From Pampus argenteus (Eukaryota; Chordata; Actinopteri; Scombriformes; Stromateidae), in NCBI GenBank assembly GCA_036937835.1, contig CM072874.1, positions 11,236,001 to 11,300,000 of the forward strand: a DNA stretch of 64,000 nucleotides. Direction: 5' to 3'. Below, piece by piece: positions 47,301-57,600 of this stretch (positions are counted from its first letter, which is position 1; every line of letters starts with the position of its first letter). The notes under the pieces are model-generated. The model was not told the DNA's origin. It made no database searches and saw only the letters and a program-made list of their open reading frames with translations. A program made the position numbers and the translations under genes.

Positions 47301-48560
47301 GTTTCTGGTCTAAACTATGTACCAAAAATGCTGCAATGAATTTACTTATCCTTAAATGCATCCCTGGATTTAGATGGAATGGTAGATGGGAACACTTGTG
47401 TTTCTTTCAGACTTGATCTGATGATATGGACCAAAGCTTCAAAGACATGTCATGAAACTTGTATGTTAAGTTGATGGTTCATATTAAAATTTGCATTTTT
47501 CTTCTTTTAACAGAGCCTTGCTGATGCATTCAGCGAGTAAGTAGCTTTTAGTTGTATAAATAATGCCAGTACGGAAAGTTCTCAACTTGCAGAACACAAT
47601 TGCAATTCCTTTGTCATTTTTCTTTCAGTGTCATCCATGGCAAGCCTTTCATATCTCTTGAGCCAGTTAATTGTCAAACAGAATTTACAGACTTCTCGGG
47701 CCCCTTCCAGCTCATCATGTGGAAGAAAATGATGCACGTGCTGCATACCAGTAAGTTTACTCCACACATTTTCAATATAAACTGAGAGGGAGAGAGGACG
47801 AAGCTATCGCTAACTAGCTGATCTGAGAAGTGTGTAAACAACTGTGATTGGCAAGAAAGTCACTACTGATATAAAAAGTTTTTATTGTGATAACATTCAT
47901 AGTAATACTAGTGGGTGAAATTGTCTCATTGTCCTGGACAAAAAAATGCCAGCTGTAGCCCGATTTTTTTTTTTATTTTTTTATTTTTTTTATAAGCATG
48001 GTGAATTAATCTCACTCTCTTTCTGTGTAGTGCCTCAGAACCTCACTTTAGACCCAGACACTGCTCACCCAAACCTGCTCATCTCAGATTTTGACACCAA
48101 AGTGGAGGAGGGTCGTGTTCGTAACCAGGAGCCAGACCTGCCAGCCCGCTTCAATCGCTTCTGTGGTGTCCTGGCTACAGCCCAGTACGCCAGCGGCCAG
48201 CACTACTGGGAGGTGGATGTAAAGGACAAAGGTGTGTGGTACCTAGGAGTCACCACTGAGTGCAGCAACAGGAAGGGCTTCGTCAGCCTCACTCCGTCCG
48301 CAGGGTACTGGAGTCTGTGTCTGCAGGACCGGCTGTATGCCAATGAGGAGGATGGGCGCATCCCTGTCGCTGACTATTGGAACTGTCCTCGGGTTGGTGT
48401 TTACCTGGACTATGACAATGGTCGTCTTAGTTTCTATGACGCTGTCACAATGAAGAGACTCTACATGTTTGACACCTGTTTTGTAGCGCCTGTCTACCCT
48501 TTCTTCAGCCCAGGGAAGAACGATCCCGGCAGCAGACTGCAGATATGCCACTATTATTGA
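44179..48560 (+). CDS. TRIM family RING/B-box/coiled-coil/PRY-SPRY protein, gene span (8 exons, 478 aa)
   Basis: A likely RING E3 ubiquitin ligase of TRIM class IV, acting in the cytoplasm or nucleus with targets chosen by the SPRY domain. Coding exons: 44179-44361, 44785-44996, 45929-45974, 46645-46740, 46995-47219, 47514-47536, 47629-47750, 48031-48560. They total 1437 bases, with all phases closing. Domains: RING at residues about 16-59 (CAIC, CGHNFCRFC, CPQC), B-box 2 at about 100-140 (CEQH, CHDD, CVVC, HRHH), coiled coil at about 150-260, PRY-SPRY at about 305-478. The ATG at 44179 is the first in-frame ATG and has a strong context (AACATGG). The exon series 96-225-23-122-530 is the one usual for TRIM-SPRY genes. 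It converges on trim3 but is a different subclass. I cannot place it on a single named TRIM; it resembles the TRIM39/A33/NF7 group. Confidence 0.93.
44362..44784 (+). other. TRIM-SPRY intron 1
   Basis: 423 bases of AT-rich sequence; nothing further recognised. Confidence 0.8.
44785..44996 (+). CDS. TRIM-SPRY exon 2: linker and B-box 2
   Basis: Acceptor TACACCTTAG, donor GGTTGGT, phase 0 to 2. It reads VFNKRSFTKNYLVQNLVAKL and then the B-box ligands CEQHGEELKLYCHDDKRPIC and CRESRAH. Confidence 0.94.
45612..45690. repeat. End fragment of a dispersed fish repeat
   Basis: Contains GCGATTAATCGATTTATCAA and ends ACTAATCGTTGCAGCTCT, which I recall as the end of an abundant fish non-autonomous repeat. 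A reversed match (AGAGCTGCAAC) lies at 17207. Confidence 0.5.
45929..45974 (+). CDS. TRIM-SPRY exon 3: end of B-box 2
   Basis: A 46-base exon, acceptor TTTTTTCAG, donor GGTAAGC, phase 2 to 0. It completes RHHEVAPVPEVAHDMK, supplying the last histidine ligands of the B-box. Confidence 0.9.
46645..46740 (+). CDS. TRIM-SPRY exon 4: coiled-coil start (96 bases)
   Basis: Acceptor TTTCTTACAG, donor GGTAAGT, phase 0-0. The 96-base size is the norm for this position in TRIM-SPRY genes. The product (MTCKVRIMELNWQKSQCVKV...) is basic and only weakly heptad-like. Confidence 0.85.
46995..47219 (+). CDS. TRIM-SPRY exon 5: main coiled coil
   Basis: Acceptor TGTCCTCCAG, donor GGTCAGT, phase 0-0; 225 bases. 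It is strongly helical: KKQRLKEKIEADVGALVQFL, LDERDSLLESLDAEEVATMA. The usual size is 231 bases. Confidence 0.93.
47514..47536 (+). CDS. TRIM-SPRY exon 6: 23-base microexon
   Basis: Acceptor CTTTTAACAG, donor AGTAAGT, phase 0 to 2. It encodes SLADAFS plus two bases of the next codon. A 23-base exon is a hallmark of TRIM-SPRY genes at this place. Confidence 0.88.
47629..47750 (+). CDS. TRIM-SPRY exon 7: linker to PRY-SPRY
   Basis: Acceptor TTTCTTTCAG, donor AGTAAGT, phase 2 to 1. It reads VIHGKPFISLEPVNC and ends FQLIMWKKMMHVLHT, the usual segment before the PRY motif. Confidence 0.92.
48031..48560 (+). CDS. TRIM-SPRY exon 8: PRY-SPRY domain
   Basis: Acceptor TTCTGTGTAG; stop TGA at 48558-48560. 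PRY begins LTLDPDTAHPNLLIS. The SPRY signature follows: RFNRFCGVLA, ASGQHYWEVDV, KGVWYLGV, GYWSLCL, VGVYLDYDNGRLSFYD and YPFFSPG. The domain is complete and undisrupted. Confidence 0.96.
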
Positions 48561-49085
48561 GAGATGGAATGAGCATTTTAATTTGGTAGAGAGAGTAAAC
48601 TCATGTCTGCTGGTCTTCAGATGTGCCGTTAACAAAGTTTTACTGCATAGTCCAGGCTGGAGTGACAGCGTGATATTGACCCTTGGAGCCATGTACTTTG
48701 ATGGTCTTAGCCGATTTCCCCTGACAGGTGTGGCTGGGGTTTGGAGGGGAGCTTTATTGTTTATATCACTGTGTCTGCTGGGATGCAGATGCCTCAGATC
48801 AGCTCTTCTTGGTTAGAGCTCATATCCTATTAACAACCACAATACCATACTACTGTACATTAACTCATTGGTTTTTGCCATGCAGTGCCAGTGCTGTTGC
48901 CTTGTTGGGCAGAACGTGAATAATATATGACATAGTTATCACATTGATAGTTGCTGACAGTTAATTTCTTTAAAAAAAAGTTGAGGGAAATTGTGTTTTT
49001 CAGTCTGGACTTTATTTCCCCATCTTTTTTGGTCTAAGTGATGAATGGGTACTACTATCAGATATGAGATTAGCAAGAAAGTAAC

Positions 49086-49890
49086 TGCAATGTAATCATT
49101 GGGGGCAATTGTGCCCATCAAAGTACATCCATTAAAGTGTTTGTGTTAGTGTTTTGCCACTAACATGCTTCCATTGTTATGTTTGTCTGACAACAAAAGT
49201 AAACGCAGGAACTAGCCACCTGTAGCAACTTAACTTTTTACTTGCAGCCCAACGATGGTGAACATCAGCCTCATACATGTAAACAAACAAGCATGACCGG
49301 ATGAATATGTGGGTGACTTACGTAGTGTAATTCTTCAGTTAGCTGTTAAAAATCACCTTTTTGTTTTTGATCCAGCTGGCCTTTTTTATCCCGTTGATTT
49401 GCTGTAAATATATTATTATTTAGTAATAACTCGCATCTGTCGACACTTCTAGATTTCTGTTAGCAACAGTTTCTCTGAGGTAACCATTAGTGAACATTGT
49501 CTTTCCTGACATTCTTGTTGCCTTTCTGCTTCCACTCTCGGTATACTGCAGCTCAAATAAATACAGAAATACCGTTGACCAGTCAAAGTGAAATGACTTA
49601 TCGTCCCCATATTTGTCCATAGTTTTTATTTATTTATTTTTTAGTTTCCTTACAGTCTAACCGCAGTGAAAGTCAGCTTCATACATGGAAAAAAATCGGC
49701 ATGCACAGATGAATATGTGGGTGGTTCAGTTAGCCAGAAGCTGCACCAGATATAGATCCAGTTGGTTATAATGCTACAGGTGGCTAGTACCTGTGTTTTA
49801 CTTTTGTCAGACATTTATAATAATCCGAGCCTGTCGGTGTCGAAAACAAACTTTTAGCAAACATACTTTGCCCTCAATGATTACATTGTG
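49086..49890. repeat. Diverged inverted and direct repeats (transposon relic)
   Basis: The arm 49086-49234 (AATGTAATCATT..., GTCTGACA, ACTAGCCACCTGTAGCA) recurs reverse-complemented at 49766-49890. A second block, with GATGAATATGTGGGTG, occurs as direct copies near 49260-49345 and 49670-49745. The layout suggests an old foldback or composite non-autonomous element. The family is not recognised. Confidence 0.6.
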
Positions 49891-50672
49891 GCCCAAAAAG
49901 ATGTGGTCCAGGTTGAAAGATGCTTAAATTTCCTATAAGATTCACTTATTAATTCCAGACCGAAAACAGCTAGTCAACTATTTGACTCAAATTTGGCAGC
50001 TTGTATTGGGACAGTGTTTATGGACTTACAGTAACTAATGGTTTTTTTGTTGTTGTTTTTTTTTGTCGATGCTAATGTCATTACAGATTATTTTGTTCTG
50101 TACATTTTTGACACTTTTGGACTGTTGTAGATTCTTTATATAGTTCTGTGCCACATTTTGCAGCTTATTCCTGTGAACAAATGTGCCACTTTGCTTTGTT
50201 TGGGTGTATTTTAAAAAATCTGAAACATTTTATCAGCCCTCCCCTGAAAATGAGCAGGTACGAGGAAAAAACTATTTTTAAAAAATGTTACAGCAGATTC
50301 TAAAGATATACAACTATGTCCCTAGATATGTTGTCACATAGATGCACCTACTTTACTTTAAGACGTTCCATCAACAACAGTCACGCTCACAGCTCAGAGT
50401 TTGGTGGAAAGCTATGGGATGATGAGTTTTGTTGTTGGTCACATTTTCTGTTTGTTTTTTTTTTGTTTTTTTTTTTTACAAATGACTCACTCAAGTGTTT
50501 GCTTTTTTATATTGTTTTAAATAGTCCTGCTTTATTATTAACTGCTGGCTATTGAGTTAGTTTTGACGTTTTTAAGTCTATTTAATTGATTTTATTTTTT
50601 TATGATTTTCACTTAATTTAGATTTTGAATGTAAAACTACACGTATCTGGACAATTGTATATTTTTGTCTTC

Positions 50673-50678
50673 AATAAA
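50673..50678 (+). promoter_or_regulatory. Candidate poly(A) signal of the TRIM-SPRY gene
   Basis: AATAAA in TCTTCAATAAACTTCATTC, followed by T-rich sequence. Further AATAAA motifs lie near 51003 and 51630. Confidence 0.45.
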
Positions 50679-50700
50679 CTTCATTCAAATTTTTTCTTAA

Positions 50701-53700
50701 ATGATTATCTATGGATTTTTATTTATTATTTTCTTTTGCTTTTGTAGTTTGTTTAGCTACAATTATAGACCTTTAAGTGGGAGGTTTTCACTTACATGGT
50801 TGTACAGTGACATGTTTTTTTCAGATATTCTTATTTAGGAGCACAGTAGAAACATTTTCACAGCATGATCTCTGATGATATTTGAAAATGTTCTTGGTTA
50901 ATATTAAGATGCTCCTCTTCATGTTTTAGCCATATTTAGACATCTAATGTGTTCATGTGTTAAGACTGAAAAACTCTGTGCTCTTTAACTTAGAGTATTT
51001 GCAAATAAATGTTTTGTTCAAGATGGTGTACCTCATCTAATATTTTAAGTTGTTGGACTGTGTCTTGATTAGTGTGACATATAAAGAAAACTTGGTAGTC
51101 CTTTAAATGTGCTTAGTGTTTCTCAGACTTTACAATGAGATTAAAAGCAGAAAAAAAGATGTTTTCTCTTTCTCTTCCCAGTTCCCTTTAAGCCTTAACT
51201 TTCTTCTTCTTCTTGCCATGAGACAGCCAGTCTATACTTGTGATGTAAACTCTTATCTTCAGGAAGGTATTTGCTGTGGTTTTTGCCACTTTGCTGCTTA
51301 ATAAACAAACTTGTTTCACCATTTTCTTCTCAAACTCAGTTTGATAGTTGTGCTGTCTTTTACCTGGTTTGATTTTTGATATTTACATGTTCTTGTTGAG
51401 GGTTCCTCCTGTTTACATCCATAAACCTGTTTAGAAATACCAAAGCAACTGTGTCTCAACCTCATTTTCTTCCCTTTTCTGGTCCAACAGCCTAATTTCA
51501 TCTCCTCTGGCAGTTTGTTTTTCCTGATTCAGTTTTCATACTGCCAGAACATTTAGGGAGGAGGTGAGAAAACAACCTCGTCCTGCCGTGCAAATGACTC
51601 AGTTGTTTCTGTCTCTTTATAAGGACATGTTTTTAATAAAGGGCTATACAATTTGATACAAATTCAAATCAATATATCACTTGACTCTGAACAGAAGAGC
51701 ATTTTCTCACAGCTGAGATTATTTTGTGTGGAACAATATTTAAGTCAACTTGGATTTTTCAGTAATTTGATCATGTAGAAGAGTAAGTTGACAAAAAATA
51801 GACAAGATATATTAACTCATTTTGTGTTTGCCAGTTTTCCTTTACAAAGTTGATCCAGTCTCAGCTTTGTTATATAAACTTTGTCAGGAAGCACATTTGA
51901 AAGGAAATTATTTATCTCCTCATTATGCTGATTAAAACTATTTTAATAAGCAGCATCACTGGGTGTCTGGTGCTGTTCACTGTAGGGGACAACTTGGTAT
52001 CCATGGCAACATCTGGCATCTTTCTCATCAGAAGACACAAAACAGTATCATCCAGGATCATGAGCACAAATTGCAATAGCTGCTTATGTGACCTTATGTA
52101 CCAGAGTCTGTGTTATGACTCATTTAGTTTACAGATAGAGTCTAAAGATAGATACTGATATTGGAGATACAAATATCAGAATTTTCTGTTTAATATGTTT
52201 AATGTTTAATATGTTTAAAATGAAATTAGGGTTGGTTATGCAAAATCATAAACCATAAATAGTATGGGAGGGACTCGTTTTATAATAAAACACTGATTTA
52301 TTATCAAAATGAGCAAAGAAAATGATACAAATGTAAAAAATGCTTAAAAGAATAATGTTACTATTAAAGATATATGTTGAAATATCCACTTAACCTTGAT
52401 TGAGATTTTAGGGTAACTCACATATTAAAAATAATAACTGACCGAACTATAATTCCTGTTTTCAGCCACTAGAGTGCAGCGGCCTCTAACACAGCAGGCT
52501 TGTCGGGACTCGGAGTAGCTGGTCTTCTGTGCATGGACGCACTCATTTCTTACACTATATGCCAAAAAAAGGCAATGTTGTCACGACATATTTCGAACAA
52601 AACAGACCATTTTGCACAACAGTTCGTAGCATCATTCTTTAATATTTACAATCATATCTTTGCTATGATTATATAAATGTAGTGATCACTTCTTGTAAGA
52701 CTGGCCTCTTTGTGGGATACTGTAGGCTACACAGATGGTTGACGTACTGTTTCATTTATATGTGCTTGCTTTATTTCACACAGATAAGAGTAGGAATCAG
52801 TAGGATTAGGAGTCGATATAAGTTTCAGGTGAGAGACAGACTGACATAAAAATAAAACCATGGTAACACGGGAGCCCAGTTAGTGGAGGAGGCAGAATGA
52901 ATTATCAGGGACAGGCAGTTCATTCATAAAACACGGGTGAAAAACTATCCGTTAGCTGGTGTTGTGTTCATGAACTAGCAAATGAATACAAATACTGGAA
53001 AAAGCATGATAAAGGTATTTGTCAGCTACAACAAGAATATGATTGTAATATACTGAACACTTTCTGATTATGATAAATGATAACTATACACAAAGGCATA
53101 TATTACTTCTGCAAACTATAGAACTCTTATAATATTTGTACTTTTTGCAATGTTCAACAACAACTTACAACAATACATTTTGGCAGAAGGGAAAGTTTAC
53201 CATTTAGATTGGACTATGAGCTCATTGGGGGAAAGAGAAAACAGTTTCCAGTGCTACAAGGCCTATGTACAACAACATTTGGCAAAGAGGAGACAGTTCA
53301 AATGCACCAATTAGAAAAATAATTTGCAGAACAAATTATGTAGAAAAGAAAAGAAAAAAATAAATTAAAGTCCTTTGAAAAAATAAAATACAGCAAATAA
53401 TCTGTATACAACTTTGTTATATTGATGTTTGCAAGTCATTCAGCTGGCTATTACTTGGCATAACCTTCTACTGTATTAGTATATGCTCCAGTGTTGAAAC
53501 CATTTAATTTTTTTATTTGAAGTGCAGGGATAAGTAGGCTATATAGTGAAATAACATCCATATATACACTTAAGTATGCATATATACAACTACATTAGGT
53601 TGTAGATATGAATACACAAAAGTGCAAGTACTAGTTAATAGTTGTGAAAGACTAACTAGAAGGTTTCAGACTTAATGTTGAGCTGGTTCAGATGTGTTCA

Positions 53701-54506
53701 AAAACCTTTCAGATTTCTATTAGTTGTTGTGCTTTTTGATGCTCGTCTTTGGATATCAAAACAAAAGCCTTGGATCAGCTCATCTTATAACTGAAAAATG
53801 GAATAAAAAAAAAAAAAACTGCACATTCCTGTCTGTACATGTTCTGTTATTGATGATAAATTGTAAGGCAGTGATAACAGGGTCATATCTTGGAGCACAC
53901 TGACATGCAACAGCGTTCAAGGAAAGGCCTGAGCATTGCTATGTCAATAACAAAGCATTATCTTCTCACCAGGAAGTGGGTATTAGATTTCTATTTCTGT
54001 GTCTTGCTTTGTTTGCTGATTGCAGGGAGAGTTGTCCTGCATCCGCATTACCCCAAAAAAAATTGCAATATATTACCAACTTGAGACTGGCAGGCTATCT
54101 ACTGGTGAGGTCACACTGGTGAGAAATAGAGCTGAAATGCCTCGTTCCAGAAGTTAGTTTCCAGTTCATTATTCCTTCAGGGGATTTGGTTAAAAGTTTA
54201 CAGTGTAAGGTAGACACATCATGAGAGATCAGGTAATAATATTCTCTTTTTTAAAATGTCTTTCTTTTTCTTTCAAAGAGGGATAATTATTATCACTTAA
54301 TGCAACGATGTGTGGGATTAAAAAAAATAAACTGTTTTGTTGTTGTTTTTTCAGTTTGGGATGCTTTTAATTTCTTCTGAGATTTGGAAACTAATTTGTG
54401 GAATCCAGAAACACTGAGGTGTGCAGGTAACATTGCAGCTCTATGTCCACAAGTGGTATGTTGACCTATCTAAGCAGAAGCTGTGCTGAAGGTGTCATCT
54501 CTCCGC
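50701..54506. other. Intergenic region between two convergent TRIM genes
   Basis: AT-rich sequence with no supported gene. The part nearest 54506 is presumably the trim3 3' UTR; reverse-strand AATAAA motifs occur, for instance at 53512-53517, but none stands out. Confidence 0.6.
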
Positions 54507-54659
54507 CTACTGCAGATATCTGTAAACTTTGAAGCAGTGGTTACCAGAGTCAGCCACAGCCACGTGTCCGTCTGAGGTGAGGGCGAGGCCTTGCGGGCCG
54601 TACAGCGGGTCTGCTGACGTGTTGATGTACGATAAGAAGGAGCCTGTGCTGTCAAACAC
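54507..54659 (-). CDS. trim3: trim3 exon 15: NHL repeat 6 and stop
   Basis: Reads VFDSTGSFLSYINTSADPLY, GPQGLALTSDGHVAVADSGN and ends HCFKVYRYLQ, then TAG at 54509-54507. The end is the usual TRIM2/TRIM3 C-terminus. Confidence 0.97.
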   Translation of the reverse strand: MFDSTGSFLSYINTSADPLYGPQGLALTSDGHVAVADSGNHCFKVYRYLQ

Positions 54660-57600
54660 CTGAAACAGAAAACGTAGGTTTCAAGTTGCTGCGACTTGGT
54701 TTACATTGTTGTTGTGCTTTATCTTTATAAAACTTTCTATCCATCAATTAAACACTGAGATTGCTTTAACACATCTTTTCATAACTTAATATTATTTTTT
54801 TGTTAGTAACTATAGTTTGCTGGAAAACAAAGCTATTGTTGTAGCAGACTTAATATAGCCGGTCTGACCTGTATTCTGCTGTTACCCCAGTCAGCTACGA
54901 TGATATTTCCATTGGTGTCTACAGCCACACCAGTGGGCGCATTGAACTGGCCATTGCCTTCACCGTGAGAGCCAAATTTGAACAGGAACTCTCCATCTGC
55001 ACTGTACACCTGGGACAGGAAGTCAGTAAAACGTGTTTTTGTCTACATTTCCATGTGTACGTTGATGCATACATGTATAATAACTATATACAAAAAGTAC
55101 ATGTATCTGGTTTGAATGGATACTGCGAGTATCGTTATGTCTGCCTTACCTTTACAGAGTGATTGTGGAAATCGGTCACAATAATTTCATTCTTGTTGTT
55201 AACGGCAACAAAGTGTGGACCTGCATGAAGAGAGAGTAGGTTGCTTACATGCAGATTTTAACTAGAAAGCTGTAATTACAAACAGCAGGTTAATTAGCTT
55301 GTTAGTTGTTCTGATTTGCCTGAAATCAAAATTTATTTGGGTATACATTATTCATTCATTCATACATTATTATTGTAATAGAGACTAAGAGTCATTCCCC
55401 TTCCCATATCCCAGTGCTTCTAATCACAGAATACTGTGTTGTCTCTGCTGTTAGTGGTTGTACTGATTGATTATAGATGGCTAATTATGTGAAATGATTA
55501 TTACCCATTAAACTCATAAAAAAACATTTTAAGCTGTGTTGCTATCAACACTGATAGCAACACAGGGAACATTGGGTTAGTTTTGAGCAGTAGAAATCAT
55601 TCACTGATATTTTCATAGCAATTTTATGCACAAAAAAAGAAAACACAATGCACATAACAAAATATTGATAATTGTAATAGTGAGTGATTATTACAATGGC
55701 ATGTACTTATGTATGCCTAATCATTATTGTACAGACACAGCTCGATCCGACAATGTGTCAACAATCTGAGTTGTCAGTAGGTCAGACACATAATCAGGGA
55801 GTCGGGTTAGACAGAGGGCACTGCACTGTGGGATTAAGGTTGCAGCAAGGCCACACTTAGTACTTACTGAAAACTGAGCCAGATTTATTAAAGTTTGGGC
55901 CAAGTTTTTCTGAATTAGAAAACAGGAGGAAGAACAGAAAGAAAGAAAAAAATAGGTAGTCAGCGATAAAGGATATGTAGATGAAAATAGAATAGTGGTG
56001 GTCAGCACAGGTGCAGTTTGTGGGGGAAGCAGGGGGTCACTGCACCGCCTGGGGCTTTACCTACAATTATATACAGGCTTACAGAGGCTTAAACAGAGTG
56101 TAGCATGTAATTTACTTACTGTATATATACTGTACATATATATCATTATGATGGATTTACTTTAGAAGCTGGTAGATACCCGCTGCCTCACTGCGTCATT
56201 GAATGAAAGGCCATTGTTTGTGAGCTCCCTGTCTATTGTTATATATTCAGGCCTTCTATTCACCTGCAAACTGTCTGTCTGACGTCCCCCTGCCTCCAAA
56301 TTTAGTCACAAGCTTCCCATTGGATTGAAAGATGAAGACACAGCAGGCCTTGTTGTCCACAGTGATGATGTGTCCATTCTTATCCACAGCCACGCCCTTA
56401 GGACCCATGAGTCGGCCTGCACCAATTTTATTCTGTGCAGGAGGACAAAGAGGTTTTTGAAGCATGGAAGAAAGATGAGAAACAATGAAATGGTTTTTTT
56501 TAAAACCTTGAATATTTGGGTAGCAAGAAAAATTGTTTCAAGCCGGATTTTCTTTTACTTTTTGAATGCAGAACAAGGCAACATATTTTTCAGTGGAGTA
56601 AGACACGGTTAAAACTCTAGTATGGTTTAGCCACCACAAAGCTCTCAGATCTCACCTTAAACTTTCCATCAGAGGAGAAAATGCTGACCCATCGATTGTC
56701 ATAGTCGGCGACCACGATGTCACCGTTCATGTCCACAGTGACGCCTGTCGGTCTCTGCAGCTGCCCCGGAGACCGACCTCTGACCCCAAAGCGCATCTTG
56801 AACTGGCCATCATTGGAGAATATCTGCAATCAGAGTGTAGAGTTTATAATGATCAGAAGTGCTACAGCAGTGTTCTTCTATTCTACGTGACTGCAAATTC
56901 TACGCGTCTCACCTGTATGCACTGATTGTTGCTGTCTGCCACCACCACTTTGCCGTTACTAGAGGCCGAGATTCCCTGCAGATTGGTGAACTCCCCTTTC
57001 TCTCTGCCCCGAGAACCTGACAAATTAATAATTAAACAATCAGTAAATGTGCCGTATGATATTTTCACCTCTCAGTGTGTAATGTTTCCCTTCACGGCTC
57101 ATATCAGTGTTTAAAAAAACACACCATCATTTTTTTTTGGATTGATTTCCTACCTTCTGGGAAAACACAGGTTTCAGTTCATGTCAGAGCAGTTCAAAAA
57201 ACGAACTGAGACCTGAAAGACCTGCTTGAGACAGGTAATCTATCACAGTGGGAATGTTTGTGGAATTACATTATACTGTATGACATGGACACTAACATCC
57301 AAAACACAAGTAAGCACCCACCAAATTCTCGCAATCCTTTTTTACAACATCCATGTTTGCTTGTTATTTATTTTCTGGTAGCTTGTGAATGTAGTGGCGA
57401 TTTTTTTTTTCTGTATTTTCGCTTCTAACAAGTCTCAGCACACTGATTTTCATTCTGTAGTGTACTGGCATGAACTGAAACGGTATGGTTTAGGAATCAG
57501 TTTGACCTTGACTCTTTACGGAGCACATTTTGTGTTTTTCCTATAGCTATAGGAGCAATCTATCCTGGATGGGTCATCTGTCTTACCCACTCTGTAGATG

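Larger units (their letters stand above)
48561..50700 (+). other. Predicted 3' UTR of the TRIM-SPRY gene
   Basis: No coding frame. An AATAAA at 50673-50678 is the first well-placed poly(A) signal, which would give a UTR of about 2.1 kb. Inside it is a diverged inverted repeat (49086-49890). Confidence 0.45.
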
